A stretch of DNA of 64,000 bases, from contig JAYQNS010000002.1 of assembly GCA_038144425.1 (NCBI GenBank), positions 682,001-746,000 of the forward strand. The letters run 5' to 3'. The notes beneath the pieces were generated by a model, which ran no database searches, was not told where the DNA came from, and saw nothing but the letters and a program-made list of their open reading frames with translations. The position numbers and the translations under genes were made by a program. Positions 1 to 11,602 of the stretch are shown piece after piece; within the stretch, counting starts at the first letter, position 1, and every line of letters begins with the position of its first letter. This stretch comes from Salivita marina. GTDB lineage: Bacteria > Pseudomonadota > Gammaproteobacteria > Pseudomonadales > Azotimanducaceae.

Positions 1-2
1 TC

Positions 3-667
3 GCGAAGCAGGGCTTCGCCGTGCTTATGGTCGACTTCCGTAACTGCTTGACGCCCTCTTCGGCGCCGGAGGTGGTGCCGTTTCCCGGGGGCTTGAACGA
101 TTGCGTAGCGGGCTTTCATTGGCACGCCAACAGGCAGCGGCCTTGAAGCTGGACGGAGATAGAATCCTCATTGCTGGGGAAAGCGGCGGTGGAAATCTGG
201 CCATTGCCACCACTATGAAATTGATTCGAGACGGCCATGGCGAGGCGCTCCACGGGCTCTACGCTATGTGCCCTTATATTGCGGGGCGCTGGCCCCAGGC
301 CGAACTTCCGTCCTCGTCGGAGAACGACGGCATTTTCATCACCGTGGGGAACAATCGCGGGGCTATGGCCTACGGCATCGAGGCGCTTGAGGCCCGGAAC
401 CCCCTTGCTTGGCCGAGTTTTTCGACGGAAGCAGACGTGTCCGCTTTCCCCCCGACGATGATTATTGTGAATGAATGCGATCCCCTCCGGGACGAGGGCA
501 TCGCCTTTTACCGCCTTTTGCTCCGCGCCGGGGTCAAGGCGCAATGCCGGCAGGTGATGGGCACGGCCCACGGCGGTGATTTAATGGTGAGCCTGCATAC
601 GGACATTAGCCGCACCACGGCTCGGGATCTTGCCGGGTGGCATGAAGAGTGTGGGCTGGAGCGGTAA
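3..667 (+). pseudogene. HSL-type alpha/beta hydrolase (esterase), 5' cut by window and frameshifted
   Basis: The reading begins outside the window. From base 3 to about 130 the protein runs in one frame (GFAVLMVDFRN, then GGLNDC), then continues one frame over into LDGDRILIAGESGGGNLAIA. The GESGGG nucleophile elbow, the Asp in NECDPLRDEG and the His in TAHGGD make a complete Ser-Asp-His triad typical of hormone-sensitive-lipase-family esterases acting on small esters. The frame change between about 120 and 145 is equivalent to loss of one base. It is either a consensus error or real inactivation. The next gene follows on the same strand after 50 nt. Confidence 0.75.
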
Positions 668-717
668 GCTCCTTCGAAGGATCCGCGGGCCGTTCTCCAA
701 GAATTGCGAGGAAAGTC

Positions 718-1374
718 ATGATCAAGCACGGGTTGTACAGCGTGATGCTGGCGGTGCTTCTGGCCCTGGGGGCGAGCGCTTCAGCGACGGAAGGCTGGGA
801 GGAAGGCGTGCACTACTTCCGCCTTGCGGAGCCTCAGGCGGTGGAAGACTCCGACAGAATCGAGGTGAAGGAATACTTCTGGTATGGCTGCGGCCACTGC
901 TATCACTTCGAGCCTCTCGTGAAGGTCTGGAAGGAAACCCTTCCGGAGGACGTCGCTTTCGTCCAAACCCCGGCCGTGTGGAATCGCATGATGCAGCTGC
1001 ACGCCCACCTGTTCTACGCCGCTGAGGCCCTCGGCGTGCTTTCGGTGCTGCACGATCCGTTCTTTCATGCGCTCCAGGAAGAGCGCAACCCCTTAACGGA
1101 TCCGGCGGAAATCGTGAAGCGCTTCAAGGATGCCGGGGCGCCGGAGGCCGAAATCATGGCGACCATTGAAAGTCCTGCGGTGACGGAGAAGGTCCGCGCG
1201 GCAGCGATGGCAATGCAGGCGGCGGAGCTGCAGGGCGTTCCGGGTCTCGTGGTGGCGGGAAAGTTTCGCGTCGGGGCGGCGGAGGCAGGCTCCCAGGAGG
1301 CCATGCTTGAAATTGCCGATTTCCTGGTTGCTCAAGAGCGTGGGGTGCGCAACTCCGGAGCGAGTCCGCGCTAG
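718..1374 (+). CDS. dsbA: DsbA-like periplasmic thiol:disulfide interchange protein
   Basis: 218 aa. The ATG at 718 follows GAGGAAA and gives a signal peptide (hydrophobic MLAVLLALGASASA), so the protein is exported. The thioredoxin-fold active site is CGHC in the context WYGCGHCYHFEP, followed by a helical insertion and the cis-Pro region VPGLVV, as in DsbA. The length matches DsbA. It should oxidise cysteine pairs in exported proteins. It sits between two esterase genes, with 10 nt to the next start, so it may share their transcript. Upstream in-frame starts exist but lack a ribosome site and lie in the preceding gene. Confidence 0.85.
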   Translation: MIKHGLYSVMLAVLLALGASASATEGWEEGVHYFRLAEPQAVEDSDRIEVKEYFWYGCGHCYHFEPLVKVWKETLPEDVAFVQTPAVWNRMMQLHAHLFYAAEALGVLSVLHDPFFHALQEERNPLTDPAEIVKRFKDAGAPEAEIMATIESPAVTEKVRAAAMAMQAAELQGVPGLVVAGKFRVGAAEAGSQEAMLEIADFLVAQERGVRNSGASPR

Positions 1375-1384
1375 GAGGTAAGGG

Positions 1385-3134
1385 ATGCAAGGCTTGGGAG
1401 GGAAGGTGAAGGCGTGGTTTGGCCTCGGGGCCGTTGCGCTCGCAAGCCTTGCCTGTAGTCCGCCCACGGCGCCGGATTCCGGACCCTGGGAAATCAGTGT
1501 CCGCTTCAGCGAAGCCCTGGGAGCGCCACCGCAGGACGGTCGTCTCTTGCTTCTCCTGTCCACTCGGGAAGGCGCGGAGCCGCGTTTTCAGGTCAACAAC
1601 AACGCGGACAGCCAGCTCATCTTTGGGCGAAACGTAGAGGGCTGGGACGGGGTTAGCCCTGTCACCTTTAAGGGAGAGGAATTGGGCTTTCCCCTTGCCG
1701 ATCTTCAAGCCGTTCCCCCGGGCACCTACCGTGTCCAAGCGTTGCTCAATCGCTACAGGGATTTCACGCTCTCAAGCGGGAAAACCGTGAGCCTTCCCCC
1801 GGATCAAGGGGAGGGGCAAAAGTGGAATCGCAAGCCAGGGAATTTCCTCTCCGAGGCTGTGGAGGTCACCCTTGGCCCCGGCTCGGAACGGGCGGAGATT
1901 GTCATGGATCGGCGTCTCCCCCGATTGATCCCCGGAGGATACGGAATTCGTCAAGCACGTTCGCCTACGGAGCGAGCGGCTATCGGCCTTTTGGGGAGAG
2001 GATGTGTTCCTTGGAGCCAATGTGCTTTTGCCCAAGGACTTTTCCAAGCACCCCGAGGCGCGCTTTCCGCTCATGGTGTTTCACGGGCATTTTCCCCGCA
2101 CCATCGGAGATTTCCGCACCGAGCCCCCGGATCCGTCGCTCGAGCCAGTCTTTAGCGCCCGTTTTGGCATAGAGGGGTATAACCGGATCCAGCAGGAGGA
2201 GGCGTATAACAACTATTTGCAGTGGGTGTCTGATGATTTTCCGCGCTTTATTGTTGTGGAGATCCAACATCCGACCCCCTACTACGATGACTCCTATGCG
2301 GTGAATTCGGCCAGCCAGGGACCCTATGGGGACGCCATTAATTACGAATTAATCCCCTTCCTTGAAGAGCGATTCCAGGGTTTAGGGGAGGGGTGGGCTC
2401 GCTTTACCTATGGTGGGTCGACTGGCGGCTGGGAAGCGATGGCCACGCAAATTTTCTATCCCGAGCTATTTAATGGCGCTTTCATCGCCTGTCCCGATCC
2501 GATCGATTTTCGTGCTTACCTCACCATGAATATTTATGAGGATAGGAACGCCTACTTTTACGACAGCCAGTTTCAGCGGCTGCCGCGCCCCGGGCATCGC
2601 GATTATCTCGGCAACGTGCACGCCAGCATCGAGGATTACAATCGTTTAGAGCAGGTGTTAGGGGACCGAAATCGCTCAGGGCAATAGTTTGATATATGGG
2701 AGGCGACCTATTCTCCGGTGGACGAGGATGGATATCCGAAGGACCTCTGGGACCCAGCCACCGGGGCCATCGATCCCACGGTGGCGGCATACTGGCGGGA
2801 ACATTACGACCTCTCCTATATTCTGCGCCGCGATTGGAAGACCCTTGGCCCGAAGCTCGAAGGGAAGCTCTATATCTACACGGGGGATATGGATAACTAC
2901 TATCTCAACAACGCGGTTTACCTGGTCGAAGAATTTCTAGAGGGAACGACCGAGCCCTACTACGGGGGGGAGGTTGATTACGGCGATCGAGCAGAGCACT
3001 GCTGGAATGGTGATCAGGCCCATGGGAATTACCTTTCCCGGCTCCGCTATAACTCTCTGTACCTGCCAAAAATACTTGAGCGCATAGAGAAGACTGCGCC
3101 CCCGGGGGCGGACCTTACGAGTTGGCGCTACTGA
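1385..3134 (+). pseudogene. Secreted lipoprotein esterase, broken by two frameshifts and an amber stop
   Basis: The ATG at 1385 follows AGGAGGT. The product would be a lipoprotein (LASLAC lipobox), with an N-terminal beta domain and then an alpha/beta-hydrolase domain with nucleophile motif GGSTGGWEA. Reading starts in one frame to about 1925, passes through a short second frame (IDP, about 1930) and a third frame from about 1940 (EDTEFVKHV) to the end. Both changes fit loss of one C from C-runs at 1924-1929 and 1936-1940. In the last frame a TAG at 2685-2687 interrupts SGQ*FDIWEA, after which the same frame continues to 3134. Intact length would be about 580 aa. I know of similar secreted esterases but cannot assign a substrate. 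Confidence 0.65.
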
Positions 3135-3150
3135 GCCGGGCGGCTGAAGG

Positions 3151-3178
3151 AAAAAGAGCGCCCGAAGGCGCTCTTTTT
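3151..3178. terminator. Bidirectional intrinsic terminator
   Basis: A 7-bp GC-rich stem, GAGCGCC/GGCGCTC with loop CGAA, is flanked by A5 on the left and T5 on the right. It can therefore end transcription of the esterase gene (+) and of tRNA-Asn (-), which converge here. Confidence 0.85.
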
Positions 3179-3183
3179 AGATG

Positions 3184-3259
3184 TGGCTCCGCCTGCTGGG
3201 CTCGAACCAGCGACCCGCTGATTAACAGTCAGCTGCTCTACCAACTGAGCTAAGGCGGA
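3184..3259 (-). tRNA. tRNA-Asn(GTT)
   Basis: Read on the minus strand this is a 76-nt cloverleaf. The acceptor TCCGCCT pairs with AGGCGGA, the D arm contains AGCTCAGTTGGTAGAGC, the anticodon loop is CTGTTAA with anticodon GTT, the T arm has GGTTCGAGCC, and the CCA end is encoded. It closely matches bacterial tRNA-Asn. Confidence 0.95.
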
Positions 3260-3384
3260 ATTCCCGACGCAGGGGCCGAGAGGGGGCAAGTGTAGTGCCG
3301 CGGCGTGGATTTGCAAGGCCTTCGGGCTGATTCTTTGCGGCGGTGCTACCATGGTCGGCTAGCCCAGGTAGGGAGGCACAGGCA

Positions 3385-5418
<2,034 letters not shown>

Positions 5419-5518
5419 GTCCGGGCCGGGGCGCACCGCTTACGGCGGAAAATTCCGCGTTGCTGCGGGGGCGGGGCTCGCCTATACTTCGCCGCCCGCG
5501 TCGTGAGACCGGGACGCT

Positions 5519-5595
5519 AGGCGCGTAGCTCAGTTGGTTAGAGCACCACCTTGACATGGTGGGGGTCGTTGGTTCGAATCCAATCGCGCCTACCA
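5519..5595 (+). tRNA. tRNA-Val(GAC)
   Basis: A 77-nt cloverleaf: acceptor AGGCGCG pairs with CGCGCCT, D arm GCTCAGTTGGTTAGAGC, anticodon loop TTGACAT (anticodon GAC), T-loop GGTTCGAATCC, encoded CCA. It lies between uvrB and infC. Confidence 0.95.
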
Positions 5596-5685
5596 ATTCT
5601 GCCCGGGGCGAAGAGTCTCGGGTATAAGCGCGCTCTGCGGCGCGCCCTAGGAAGGGGGTGCGCGCGAGGGCTTTTATTGTGGCTT

Positions 5686-5700
5686 GGAGATTAAGCGATC
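5686..5700 (+). promoter_or_regulatory. Ribosome binding site and AUC start of infC
   Basis: GGAG at 5686-5689, an 8-nt spacer, then ATC at 5698-5700. The TAA at 5692-5694 lies in the same frame inside the spacer and rules out an earlier start. The arrangement implies IF-3 feedback on its own translation (inference from the E. coli AUU precedent). Confidence 0.75.
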
Positions 5701-6237
5701 AAAAAAGGCAGTCAGGGGTCTAAGCGCCTCACCATCAACGAAGCCATCGAAGCGACGGAAGTCCGGCTTATCGATTCCACCGGCGAACAGCTTGGCATTG
5801 TCCCTAGGGATGAAGCGCTGGCCATGGCCCAAAATCGCGGCCTCGATTTGGTTTTGATGGCTGCCGAAGCCACACCGCCCGTGTGCCGGATTCTCGATTA
5901 CGGGAAGATGGTCTTCGAGGCGAAGAAAGAAAAGAATCTGCAGAAGAAGCGTCAGAAGCAAACGCAGATTAAGGAAATGAAGTTCCGCCCGGGTACGGAA
6001 GAGGCGGATTACCAGGTCAAGCTCAGGAACCTAACGCGCTTCCTTGAAGATGGGGACAAGGCGAAGGTTACGCTCCGGTTTCGGGGCCGGGAGCTTCTGC
6101 ACCAGGACCTGGGCATGGATTTGCTCAACCGCGTTCGCGAGGACCTAGCCGAACTGGGCGTGGTTGAGTTTGAGCCGAGGATGGAAGGGCGGCAGATGAC
6201 CATGGTCATTGCGCCCCGGTCTCGAAAGAAGAATTAA
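5698..6237 (+). CDS. infC: Translation initiation factor IF-3 with an AUC start codon
   Basis: 179 aa if read from ATC at 5698 (E. coli IF-3 is 180 aa). The frame has a TAA at 5692-5694 and no ATG, GTG or TTG before the internal ATG at 5824. That ATG would remove about 42 conserved residues, including LTINEAIEATEVRLI. GGAG at 5686-5689 sits 8 nt before the ATC. IF-3 genes are known to use AUU in E. coli as part of IF-3 autoregulation, because IF-3 rejects non-standard starts, and AUC is read the same way. IF-3 binds the 30S subunit, prevents 50S joining and proofreads initiation. The gene leads the infC-rpmI-rplT-pheST block. Confidence 0.93.
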   Translation: MKKGSQGSKRLTINEAIEATEVRLIDSTGEQLGIVPRDEALAMAQNRGLDLVLMAAEATPPVCRILDYGKMVFEAKKEKNLQKKRQKQTQIKEMKFRPGTEEADYQVKLRNLTRFLEDGDKAKVTLRFRGRELLHQDLGMDLLNRVREDLAELGVVEFEPRMEGRQMTMVIAPRSRKKN

Positions 6238-6251
6238 GCCCTTCGGGGCTT
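6236..6251 (+). promoter_or_regulatory. Stem-loop at the infC stop, in the rpmI leader
   Basis: A perfect 6-bp stem AAGCCC/GGGCTT with a stable TTCG tetraloop overlaps the infC stop codon. There is no T-run, so it is not a plain terminator. It could stabilise or punctuate the transcript ahead of rpmI-rplT, where L20-dependent control acts in other bacteria. That role is inferred. Confidence 0.4.
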
Positions 6252-6367
6252 AGGGCGCTTCGGCGTCCCCGGGTGTTGCTCCGGGTCACCGCTTCCGGAC
6301 AACCCCAAACAATCGCCCTCTGGGGCATCTGGCGCTCAGCGCCTAGGCAAAAAATGCGGAGCACAAC

Positions 6368-6568
6368 ATGCCGAAAATCAAGAGCAACAAGGGCGCCCTC
6401 AAGCGCTTTAAGAAGCGGGGCGACGGCTTCAAGCGCCGGACCGCTAACCGCAATCACATTTTGACTAAGAAAAGCACCAAGCGTAAGCGTCATCTGCGGG
6501 GTCTGGAGGCCGTTCATGAGGCCGACGTGCAGCTGATCAAGCGCATGCTGCCCCAGCACCGTCGCTAA
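6368..6568 (+). CDS. rpmI: 50S ribosomal protein L35
   Basis: 66 aa, very basic. It begins MPKIKSNKGALKRFK and ends KRMLPQHRR, the full-length L35 pattern. GGAG lies just upstream of the ATG. It is placed between infC and rplT as in most proteobacteria and is probably cotranscribed, 12 nt from rplT. Confidence 0.97.
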   Translation: MPKIKSNKGALKRFKKRGDGFKRRTANRNHILTKKSTKRKRHLRGLEAVHEADVQLIKRMLPQHRR

Positions 6569-6580
6569 GGAGACTAGACT

Positions 6581-6940
6581 ATGGCACGCGTAAAGCGCAG
6601 CGTCGTCTCCCGGGCACGGCGCAATAAGATTCTGAAGGCTGCGAAGGGCTACTACGGGGCCCGGAGCCGCAACATCCGCACCGCCATGCAGGCGGTCACC
6701 AAGGCCGGGCAATATGCCTACCGGGACCGTCGCCAGAAGAAGCGTCATTTCCGGGCGCTCTGGATCCAGCGGATAAACGCTGGGGCGCGGAACCACGGCA
6801 TGTCCTACAGCCGGCTCATGAACGGCCTTCACAAGGCCAACGTGGAAGTCGACCGTAAGGTGCTCGCCGATCTCGCGGTGAACCAGCAAGCGGCCTTCAC
6901 CAAGCTGGTGGAAACCGCTAAGGCTGCCCTCGCGGCGTAA
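6581..6940 (+). CDS. rplT: 50S ribosomal protein L20
   Basis: 119 aa. The sequence MARVKRSVVSRARRNKILK, the GYYGARSRN motif and the C-terminal globular region match L20 along the whole length. L20 binds 23S rRNA early in assembly and in several bacteria represses rpmI-rplT translation. Confidence 0.97.
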   Translation: MARVKRSVVSRARRNKILKAAKGYYGARSRNIRTAMQAVTKAGQYAYRDRRQKKRHFRALWIQRINAGARNHGMSYSRLMNGLHKANVEVDRKVLADLAVNQQAAFTKLVETAKAALAA

Positions 6941-6967
6941 TTCGCCCGGGCGTAGAACGGCACCGAG

Positions 6968-7006
6968 AGCCAGGCTGTGCGTTGCACATCCTGGCTTTCG
7001 CGTTTT
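6968..7006 (+). terminator. Intrinsic terminator or attenuator between rplT and pheS
   Basis: AGCCAGG (6968-6974) pairs with CCTGGCT (6990-6996), and an inner stem TGTGC/GCACA lies between them, followed by a T-rich tail ending in TTTT at 7003-7006. It would separate or attenuate pheST transcription from the ribosomal protein genes. No phenylalanine-rich leader peptide is visible. Confidence 0.7.
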
Positions 7007-7019
7007 AAGGATTCGAGGC

Positions 7020-8072
7020 ATGAATGAACTGGCCGCAGTGCGGGAAGAAGCCCTTGGCAAGGTGGCGGAAGCCGAGGATCTGGCGACCCTCGAGAGTCTC
7101 CGCGTAGCCTATTTGGGAAAGAAGGGGGCGCTCACCGGGGTGCTGAAATCCCTTGGGAAATTGCCTCCGGAGGAACGGCCCGCGGCGGGGGCTGCGGTCA
7201 ATGCGGCCAAGGAAGAGATGCAGGCCGCCTTGGAGGCCCGACGCGAGGCTCTGCAGGGGGCGGCTTTGGAAGCGCAGCTGGCGGCGGAGGCCGTGGATAT
7301 TACCCTGCCCGGGCGCCAGAGCTCCCGAGGGGGACGCCATCCCCACGCCGTGACCATGGCGCGTATCGTCGAGATCTTCCGCCAGGCGGGCTATGCCGTG
7401 GCCTCCGGCCCCGAAGTGGAGTCGGACTACTACAACTTTGAAGCGCTCAACATTCCCGCCCACCACCCAGCCCGGGCCATGCACGATACCTTCTACCTGG
7501 AGGGTCGAGAGGAGCAGGCCACTGGGGATCCGCGCTGGCCGCGGCTCCTGCGCACCCACACCTCCCCGGTGCAGGCGCGCATCATGGAGAACACCCAGCC
7601 GCCGATTCGGATCATCTGCCCGGGCAAGGTCTACCGAGTAGATTCGGATGTGACCCATACCCCCATGTTTCACCAGGTGGAAGGCTTGGTGGTGGGGGAA
7701 GGCGTCAGCATGGCTCACCTGAAGGGAACGGTGATCGAATTCCTCCGAGTTTTCTTCGACGCCGATGATTTGGCCGTTCGCTTTCGGCCGAGCTATTTCC
7801 CCTTCACCGAGCCGTCGGCGGAGGTGGATGTGGAGTGCGTCCATTGCCGGGGCGCCGGGTGCCGAGTCTGTTCTCACACGGGGTGGCTTGAGGTCATGGG
7901 CTGCGGGGTAGTACACCCGAACGTGCTCGAGATGAGCGGCATTGATCCGGAGCGCTACTCAGGCTTTGCCTTTGGCTTCGGTCCTGATCGCCTATCCATG
8001 CTGTATTACGGCGTCGATGATCTTCGTCTCTTCTACGAGAACGATCTTCGCTTCCTCGCGCAGTTCGCCTAG
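7020..8072 (+). CDS. pheS: Phenylalanine--tRNA ligase alpha subunit
   Basis: 350 aa. An N-terminal coiled coil precedes the class II catalytic core with HPARAMHDTFY, LLRTHTSPVQ (motif 2 region) and the GFGPDRLSMLYYG motif 3 block. The Cys-rich CVHCRGAGCRVCSHTGW stretch is seen in many PheS proteins. It catalyses Phe-AMP formation and charging of tRNA-Phe as an alpha2beta2 enzyme with PheT, encoded 24 nt downstream. ATG at 7020. Confidence 0.97.
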   Translation: MNELAAVREEALGKVAEAEDLATLESLRVAYLGKKGALTGVLKSLGKLPPEERPAAGAAVNAAKEEMQAALEARREALQGAALEAQLAAEAVDITLPGRQSSRGGRHPHAVTMARIVEIFRQAGYAVASGPEVESDYYNFEALNIPAHHPARAMHDTFYLEGREEQATGDPRWPRLLRTHTSPVQARIMENTQPPIRIICPGKVYRVDSDVTHTPMFHQVEGLVVGEGVSMAHLKGTVIEFLRVFFDADDLAVRFRPSYFPFTEPSAEVDVECVHCRGAGCRVCSHTGWLEVMGCGVVHPNVLEMSGIDPERYSGFAFGFGPDRLSMLYYGVDDLRLFYENDLRFLAQFA

Positions 8073-8096
8073 GAATCAAGGGAAAGGATACGCGGT

Positions 8097-10496
8097 ATGA
8101 AAGTCAGCGAAGGGTGGTTGCGAGCCTGGGCGAATCCAGCGGCGGACAGCGAAGCCCTAGAGAAGCAGTTTTCCATGGCAGGCCTCGAGGTCGTCGGCGT
8201 GGAAGGCGCGGCCCCAGCCTTTAGCGGCGTGGTGGTGGGGGAGGTCACGGCCGTGGCCCCGCACCCGGACGCGGACAAGCTGAAGGTGTGCACCGTCGCC
8301 GACGGGCAAGGGACGCAACAGGTTGTCTGCGGCGCCCCTAATGTCACCGTGGGCATGAAGGCGCCTTACGCCCAGGTTGGTGCCGTGCTCCCCGAGGGTT
8401 TCAAAATCAAAAAGGCTAAGCTACGCGGCGTGGAGTCCTTTGGCATGCTCTGCGGCCCCGATGAGCTCGGACTCTCGGAGGAGCGCTATGGCCTCATGGA
8501 ATTGCCCACGAGCCTGCCGACGGGGGCGGATTTCCGGGAAGCGCTGGATCTGAACGATAGGATTTTTGAGATCGACCTCACGCCAAACCGGGGCGATTGC
8601 CTGTCCGTCCGCGGTCTCGCCCGGGAGCTCGCCGTGCTGAATCGAGCGGATTTTTGCGCCGAGCCCTGCCCCCCGGTGGCCCCCACCATTGACGATACCT
8701 TCCCCGTGCCCGTCACGGCGCCGGACGCCTGTCCTCGCTACCTGGGCCGAATCATCAAGGGCGTGGAGGTCTCCCGCCCCACACCCGACTGGATGGCGGA
8801 GCGGCTCCGTCGCTCGGGTTTGAGAAGCATCGATCCCGTGGTGGATATCACCAACTACGTGATGCTTGAGCTGGGCCAGCCCATGCACGCCTTTGACCTT
8901 CACCGCCTGAGCCAGGGCATTGAGGTGCGCCTCGCTCGGCCCGGGGACACGCTGACCCTTCTCGATGGCAGCGAAGTCTCCCCAGCGGAAGATACGCTGC
9001 TGATTTGCGATGGCGCTGGCCCCGTGGCTCTGGCCGGCATCATGGGCGGCGAGCGCAGCGGCATTCATGCCGACGGCGAAGCGCGCACGGAGGATATCTT
9101 CCTCGAGTGCGCTTACTTCAGTCCCCTCGCCATTGCTGGGCGCGCGCGACGCTTTGGTTTGTTCACGGACGCCAGCCAGCGCTACGAGCGTGGCGTGGAT
9201 TTCGCCCTCCAAGCGGCGGCGACGGAGCGGGCCACGGCACTTTTGTTGGAGATTTGCGGGGGCGAGGCGGGCCCCATCAGCGGTTTCGAAGCCGAGGCCG
9301 CCTTGCCTAAGCGCTTGCCCATCACGCTGCGTAGCGCACGCATTGATGCGCTGCTAGGGACGGCTATTCCCGCGGAAACGGTGGAAGACGTGCTCACGCG
9401 CCTGGCCTGCACCGTGGTGGGGGAGGGCGCTGGCGCCGAGCGCATCTGGACCGTCACGCCCCCGAGCTTCCGCTTCGACCTCGAACGAGAAGCAGATCTG
9501 ATTGAGGAAGTGGCGCGCATCTACGGCTACGACAACCTTGAGGTGGCGCTGCCGCCGGCGGCCCTGACCCTTCCTCGGGAAGACGACGGGGTGGTGCCGA
9601 CCTCGGCCTTCACCGCGGCGCTCCTGGGCCTCGGGGGCCAGGAAATCATTACCTATAGCTTTATTGATGGCGCATGGGCAGAAGCTTTTTGCCCCGGCAC
9701 CGGCCTGCTGCCCCTGGCTAACCCCCTGTCTCCGGAGCTGGCCGTGCTCCGACCATCCCTGCTCCCGGGGCTCGTGAAAACCTGGCAGCACAACCGAAAC
9801 CGCCAGGCCGTGGGCGCCCAGCTCTTCGAAATCGGCACCTGCTTCGAAGCCGGCGAAAATGGCGCCGTGGTGGAAACGCTGCGGGTTGCCGGGCTCCTCA
9901 CCGGCCCTCGGATGCCGGAGCAATGGAGTACGGTCGGCGATGCCTTGGATTTCTTCGATGCTAAGGGCTGGGTGGAAGCGCTCCTGGGGCTCACCTTTGA
10001 CAGCGATAGCTTCACCTTTGAGGTCGGTGAGTACGCTTCGCTGCATCCCACTCGTCGGGCTCTTGTTAAGCGGGGAGACGTCGTGGTGGGCGCGGTTGGT
10101 GCCTTGAGCCCAAGCCTTGCCCAGACGCTGGATGTCTCCGGGGAGATCTACCTTTTTGAGCTGGACCTGCTAACCCTGGCGGCGCGGGTCGTGCCCCAGC
10201 ATCAGGGCCTGTCCCGCTTTCCCGCGGTGCGTCGTGACATCGCCCTGGATGTGCCGAAGGCCGTGGCCGCCGGCGCTGTGCTGGGCAGGGCTAAGGCGGC
10301 CGCTGGTGTGCTCGGGAAGACCGTTCGCCTCTTTGATGTCTACGAGGGCAAGGGTGTAGAGCAGGGCAGGAAGAGCCTTGCGCTGGCGCTGACCTTCCAG
10401 GCCCGGGACCGTACCCTGGGTGACGAGGAAGTGGAGAATGCCATCGCTCAGGTACGCGAGACCCTGGCGAAGGACTTCGACGCCCGGCAACGTTAG
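8097..10496 (+). CDS. pheT: Phenylalanine--tRNA ligase beta subunit
   Basis: 799 aa, full length. It begins MKVSEGWLRAW and has an N-terminal tRNA-binding OB domain (PHPDADKLKVC), the B3/B4 editing domain that clears mischarged Tyr, the B5 region, a class II-like core, and the C-terminal anticodon-binding FDX-ACB domain (about residues 705-799). It pairs with PheS from the same transcript. Intact. Confidence 0.97.
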   Translation: MKVSEGWLRAWANPAADSEALEKQFSMAGLEVVGVEGAAPAFSGVVVGEVTAVAPHPDADKLKVCTVADGQGTQQVVCGAPNVTVGMKAPYAQVGAVLPEGFKIKKAKLRGVESFGMLCGPDELGLSEERYGLMELPTSLPTGADFREALDLNDRIFEIDLTPNRGDCLSVRGLARELAVLNRADFCAEPCPPVAPTIDDTFPVPVTAPDACPRYLGRIIKGVEVSRPTPDWMAERLRRSGLRSIDPVVDITNYVMLELGQPMHAFDLHRLSQGIEVRLARPGDTLTLLDGSEVSPAEDTLLICDGAGPVALAGIMGGERSGIHADGEARTEDIFLECAYFSPLAIAGRARRFGLFTDASQRYERGVDFALQAAATERATALLLEICGGEAGPISGFEAEAALPKRLPITLRSARIDALLGTAIPAETVEDVLTRLACTVVGEGAGAERIWTVTPPSFRFDLEREADLIEEVARIYGYDNLEVALPPAALTLPREDDGVVPTSAFTAALLGLGGQEIITYSFIDGAWAEAFCPGTGLLPLANPLSPELAVLRPSLLPGLVKTWQHNRNRQAVGAQLFEIGTCFEAGENGAVVETLRVAGLLTGPRMPEQWSTVGDALDFFDAKGWVEALLGLTFDSDSFTFEVGEYASLHPTRRALVKRGDVVVGAVGALSPSLAQTLDVSGEIYLFELDLLTLAARVVPQHQGLSRFPAVRRDIALDVPKAVAAGAVLGRAKAAAGVLGKTVRLFDVYEGKGVEQGRKSLALALTFQARDRTLGDEEVENAIAQVRETLAKDFDARQR

Positions 10497-10504
10497 GAGA
10501 CACC

Positions 10505-11470
10505 ATGGCTCGCTATGACGTATTCAATGGGGACGCCGACGGCATATGCGCACTGCTTCAGCTCCGCCTCGCGGCGCCTGCGGATAGCACGCTAATCACC
10601 GGGGTGAAGCGCGATATCGACCTGCTAAAGCAGGTCGCCGCGGCACCGGGGGACGAGATCACGGTGCTGGATGTTTCCATGGATACGAACCGGGCGGCGT
10701 TAGACGCTGCGCTCGCCGCCGGGGCCAAGGTCACCTACGTCGATCATCATTTCCCAGGAGAGATTCCCCAGCACGGGAATCTGACGGCGCACATCAACAC
10801 GGATGCGAGCTGCTGCACGAGCCTCTTGGTCAACGAAATGCTTGGGGGACGCTTTCTGCCCTGGGCCATCACCGCCGCCTTCGGGGATAATTTAAATGAA
10901 GCCGCTCGGAAGGCCGCCGACCCCCTGGGCCTCGATAGCAAGACCCTGGAAGCCCTGGCCCATTTTGGCGTATGTATTAATTATAACGGCTACGGCGCCG
11001 CGCTAGAGGATCTGCACTTCCACCCGGCGGAGCTCTTTAGGTCGCTGCTGCCCTACGCTGATCCGCGCGATGCCCTGGCCGATGGCGCTGGGCCCTTCGC
11101 CACCCTTGCTACGGGCTATGCGGAGGATATGGCGCAGGCGGAGGCGGCGGAGCTGCTCGTGGATACGCCTGCGGCCGCGGCCCTGCTGCTGCCCGATGCG
11201 TCCTGGGCCAGGCGGGTTTCCGGCGTTTATGGCAACGCCCTGGCCAACGAATTCCCCGATCGAGCCCACGCCGTGGTGACGGCCAGCGCCGATGGCACCT
11301 GGCGAATTAGCATTCGTGCCCCCAAGCGTCACCAGAGCGGCGCAGACGCGCTCTGCCGCCGCTGGCCCACGGGGGGTGGACGTGCTGGGGCAGGCGGGGT
11401 GAACGCTCTACCAAAGGACGATTTGGAGCCTTTTCTTGCAGATTTTGCTCAGCATTGGCTTGCGGCTTAG
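10505..11470 (+). CDS. DHH-family phosphoesterase-like protein
   Basis: 321 aa. FNGDADGICAL near the N-terminus, DVSMDTNR and VDHHFPG are the metal-binding motifs of the DHH superfamily, and GDNLNEAA follows. Relatives include RecJ-type nucleases and small phosphoesterases (cyclic dinucleotides, nano-RNA, PAP). No accessory domain allows a choice among them, and the exact substrate is unknown. It starts 9 nt after pheT, between pheT and ihfA, which are adjacent in many gammaproteobacteria, so it looks like an addition to that operon. Cytoplasmic. Confidence 0.8.
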   Translation: MARYDVFNGDADGICALLQLRLAAPADSTLITGVKRDIDLLKQVAAAPGDEITVLDVSMDTNRAALDAALAAGAKVTYVDHHFPGEIPQHGNLTAHINTDASCCTSLLVNEMLGGRFLPWAITAAFGDNLNEAARKAADPLGLDSKTLEALAHFGVCINYNGYGAALEDLHFHPAELFRSLLPYADPRDALADGAGPFATLATGYAEDMAQAEAAELLVDTPAAAALLLPDASWARRVSGVYGNALANEFPDRAHAVVTASADGTWRISIRAPKRHQSGADALCRRWPTGGGRAGAGGVNALPKDDLEPFLADFAQHWLAA

Positions 11471-11602
11471 AAAAGCTCATTAATTCCTCCGGATCACCCT
11501 GGAACGCCCTGAATTTGCGAGAAAATCCCCGCGACTTATTGAAATGGTCCGCGACATAGGCCAATCTTTCTGGACGTGGGACGGGGTCAAAAAAAACGCA
11601 TC

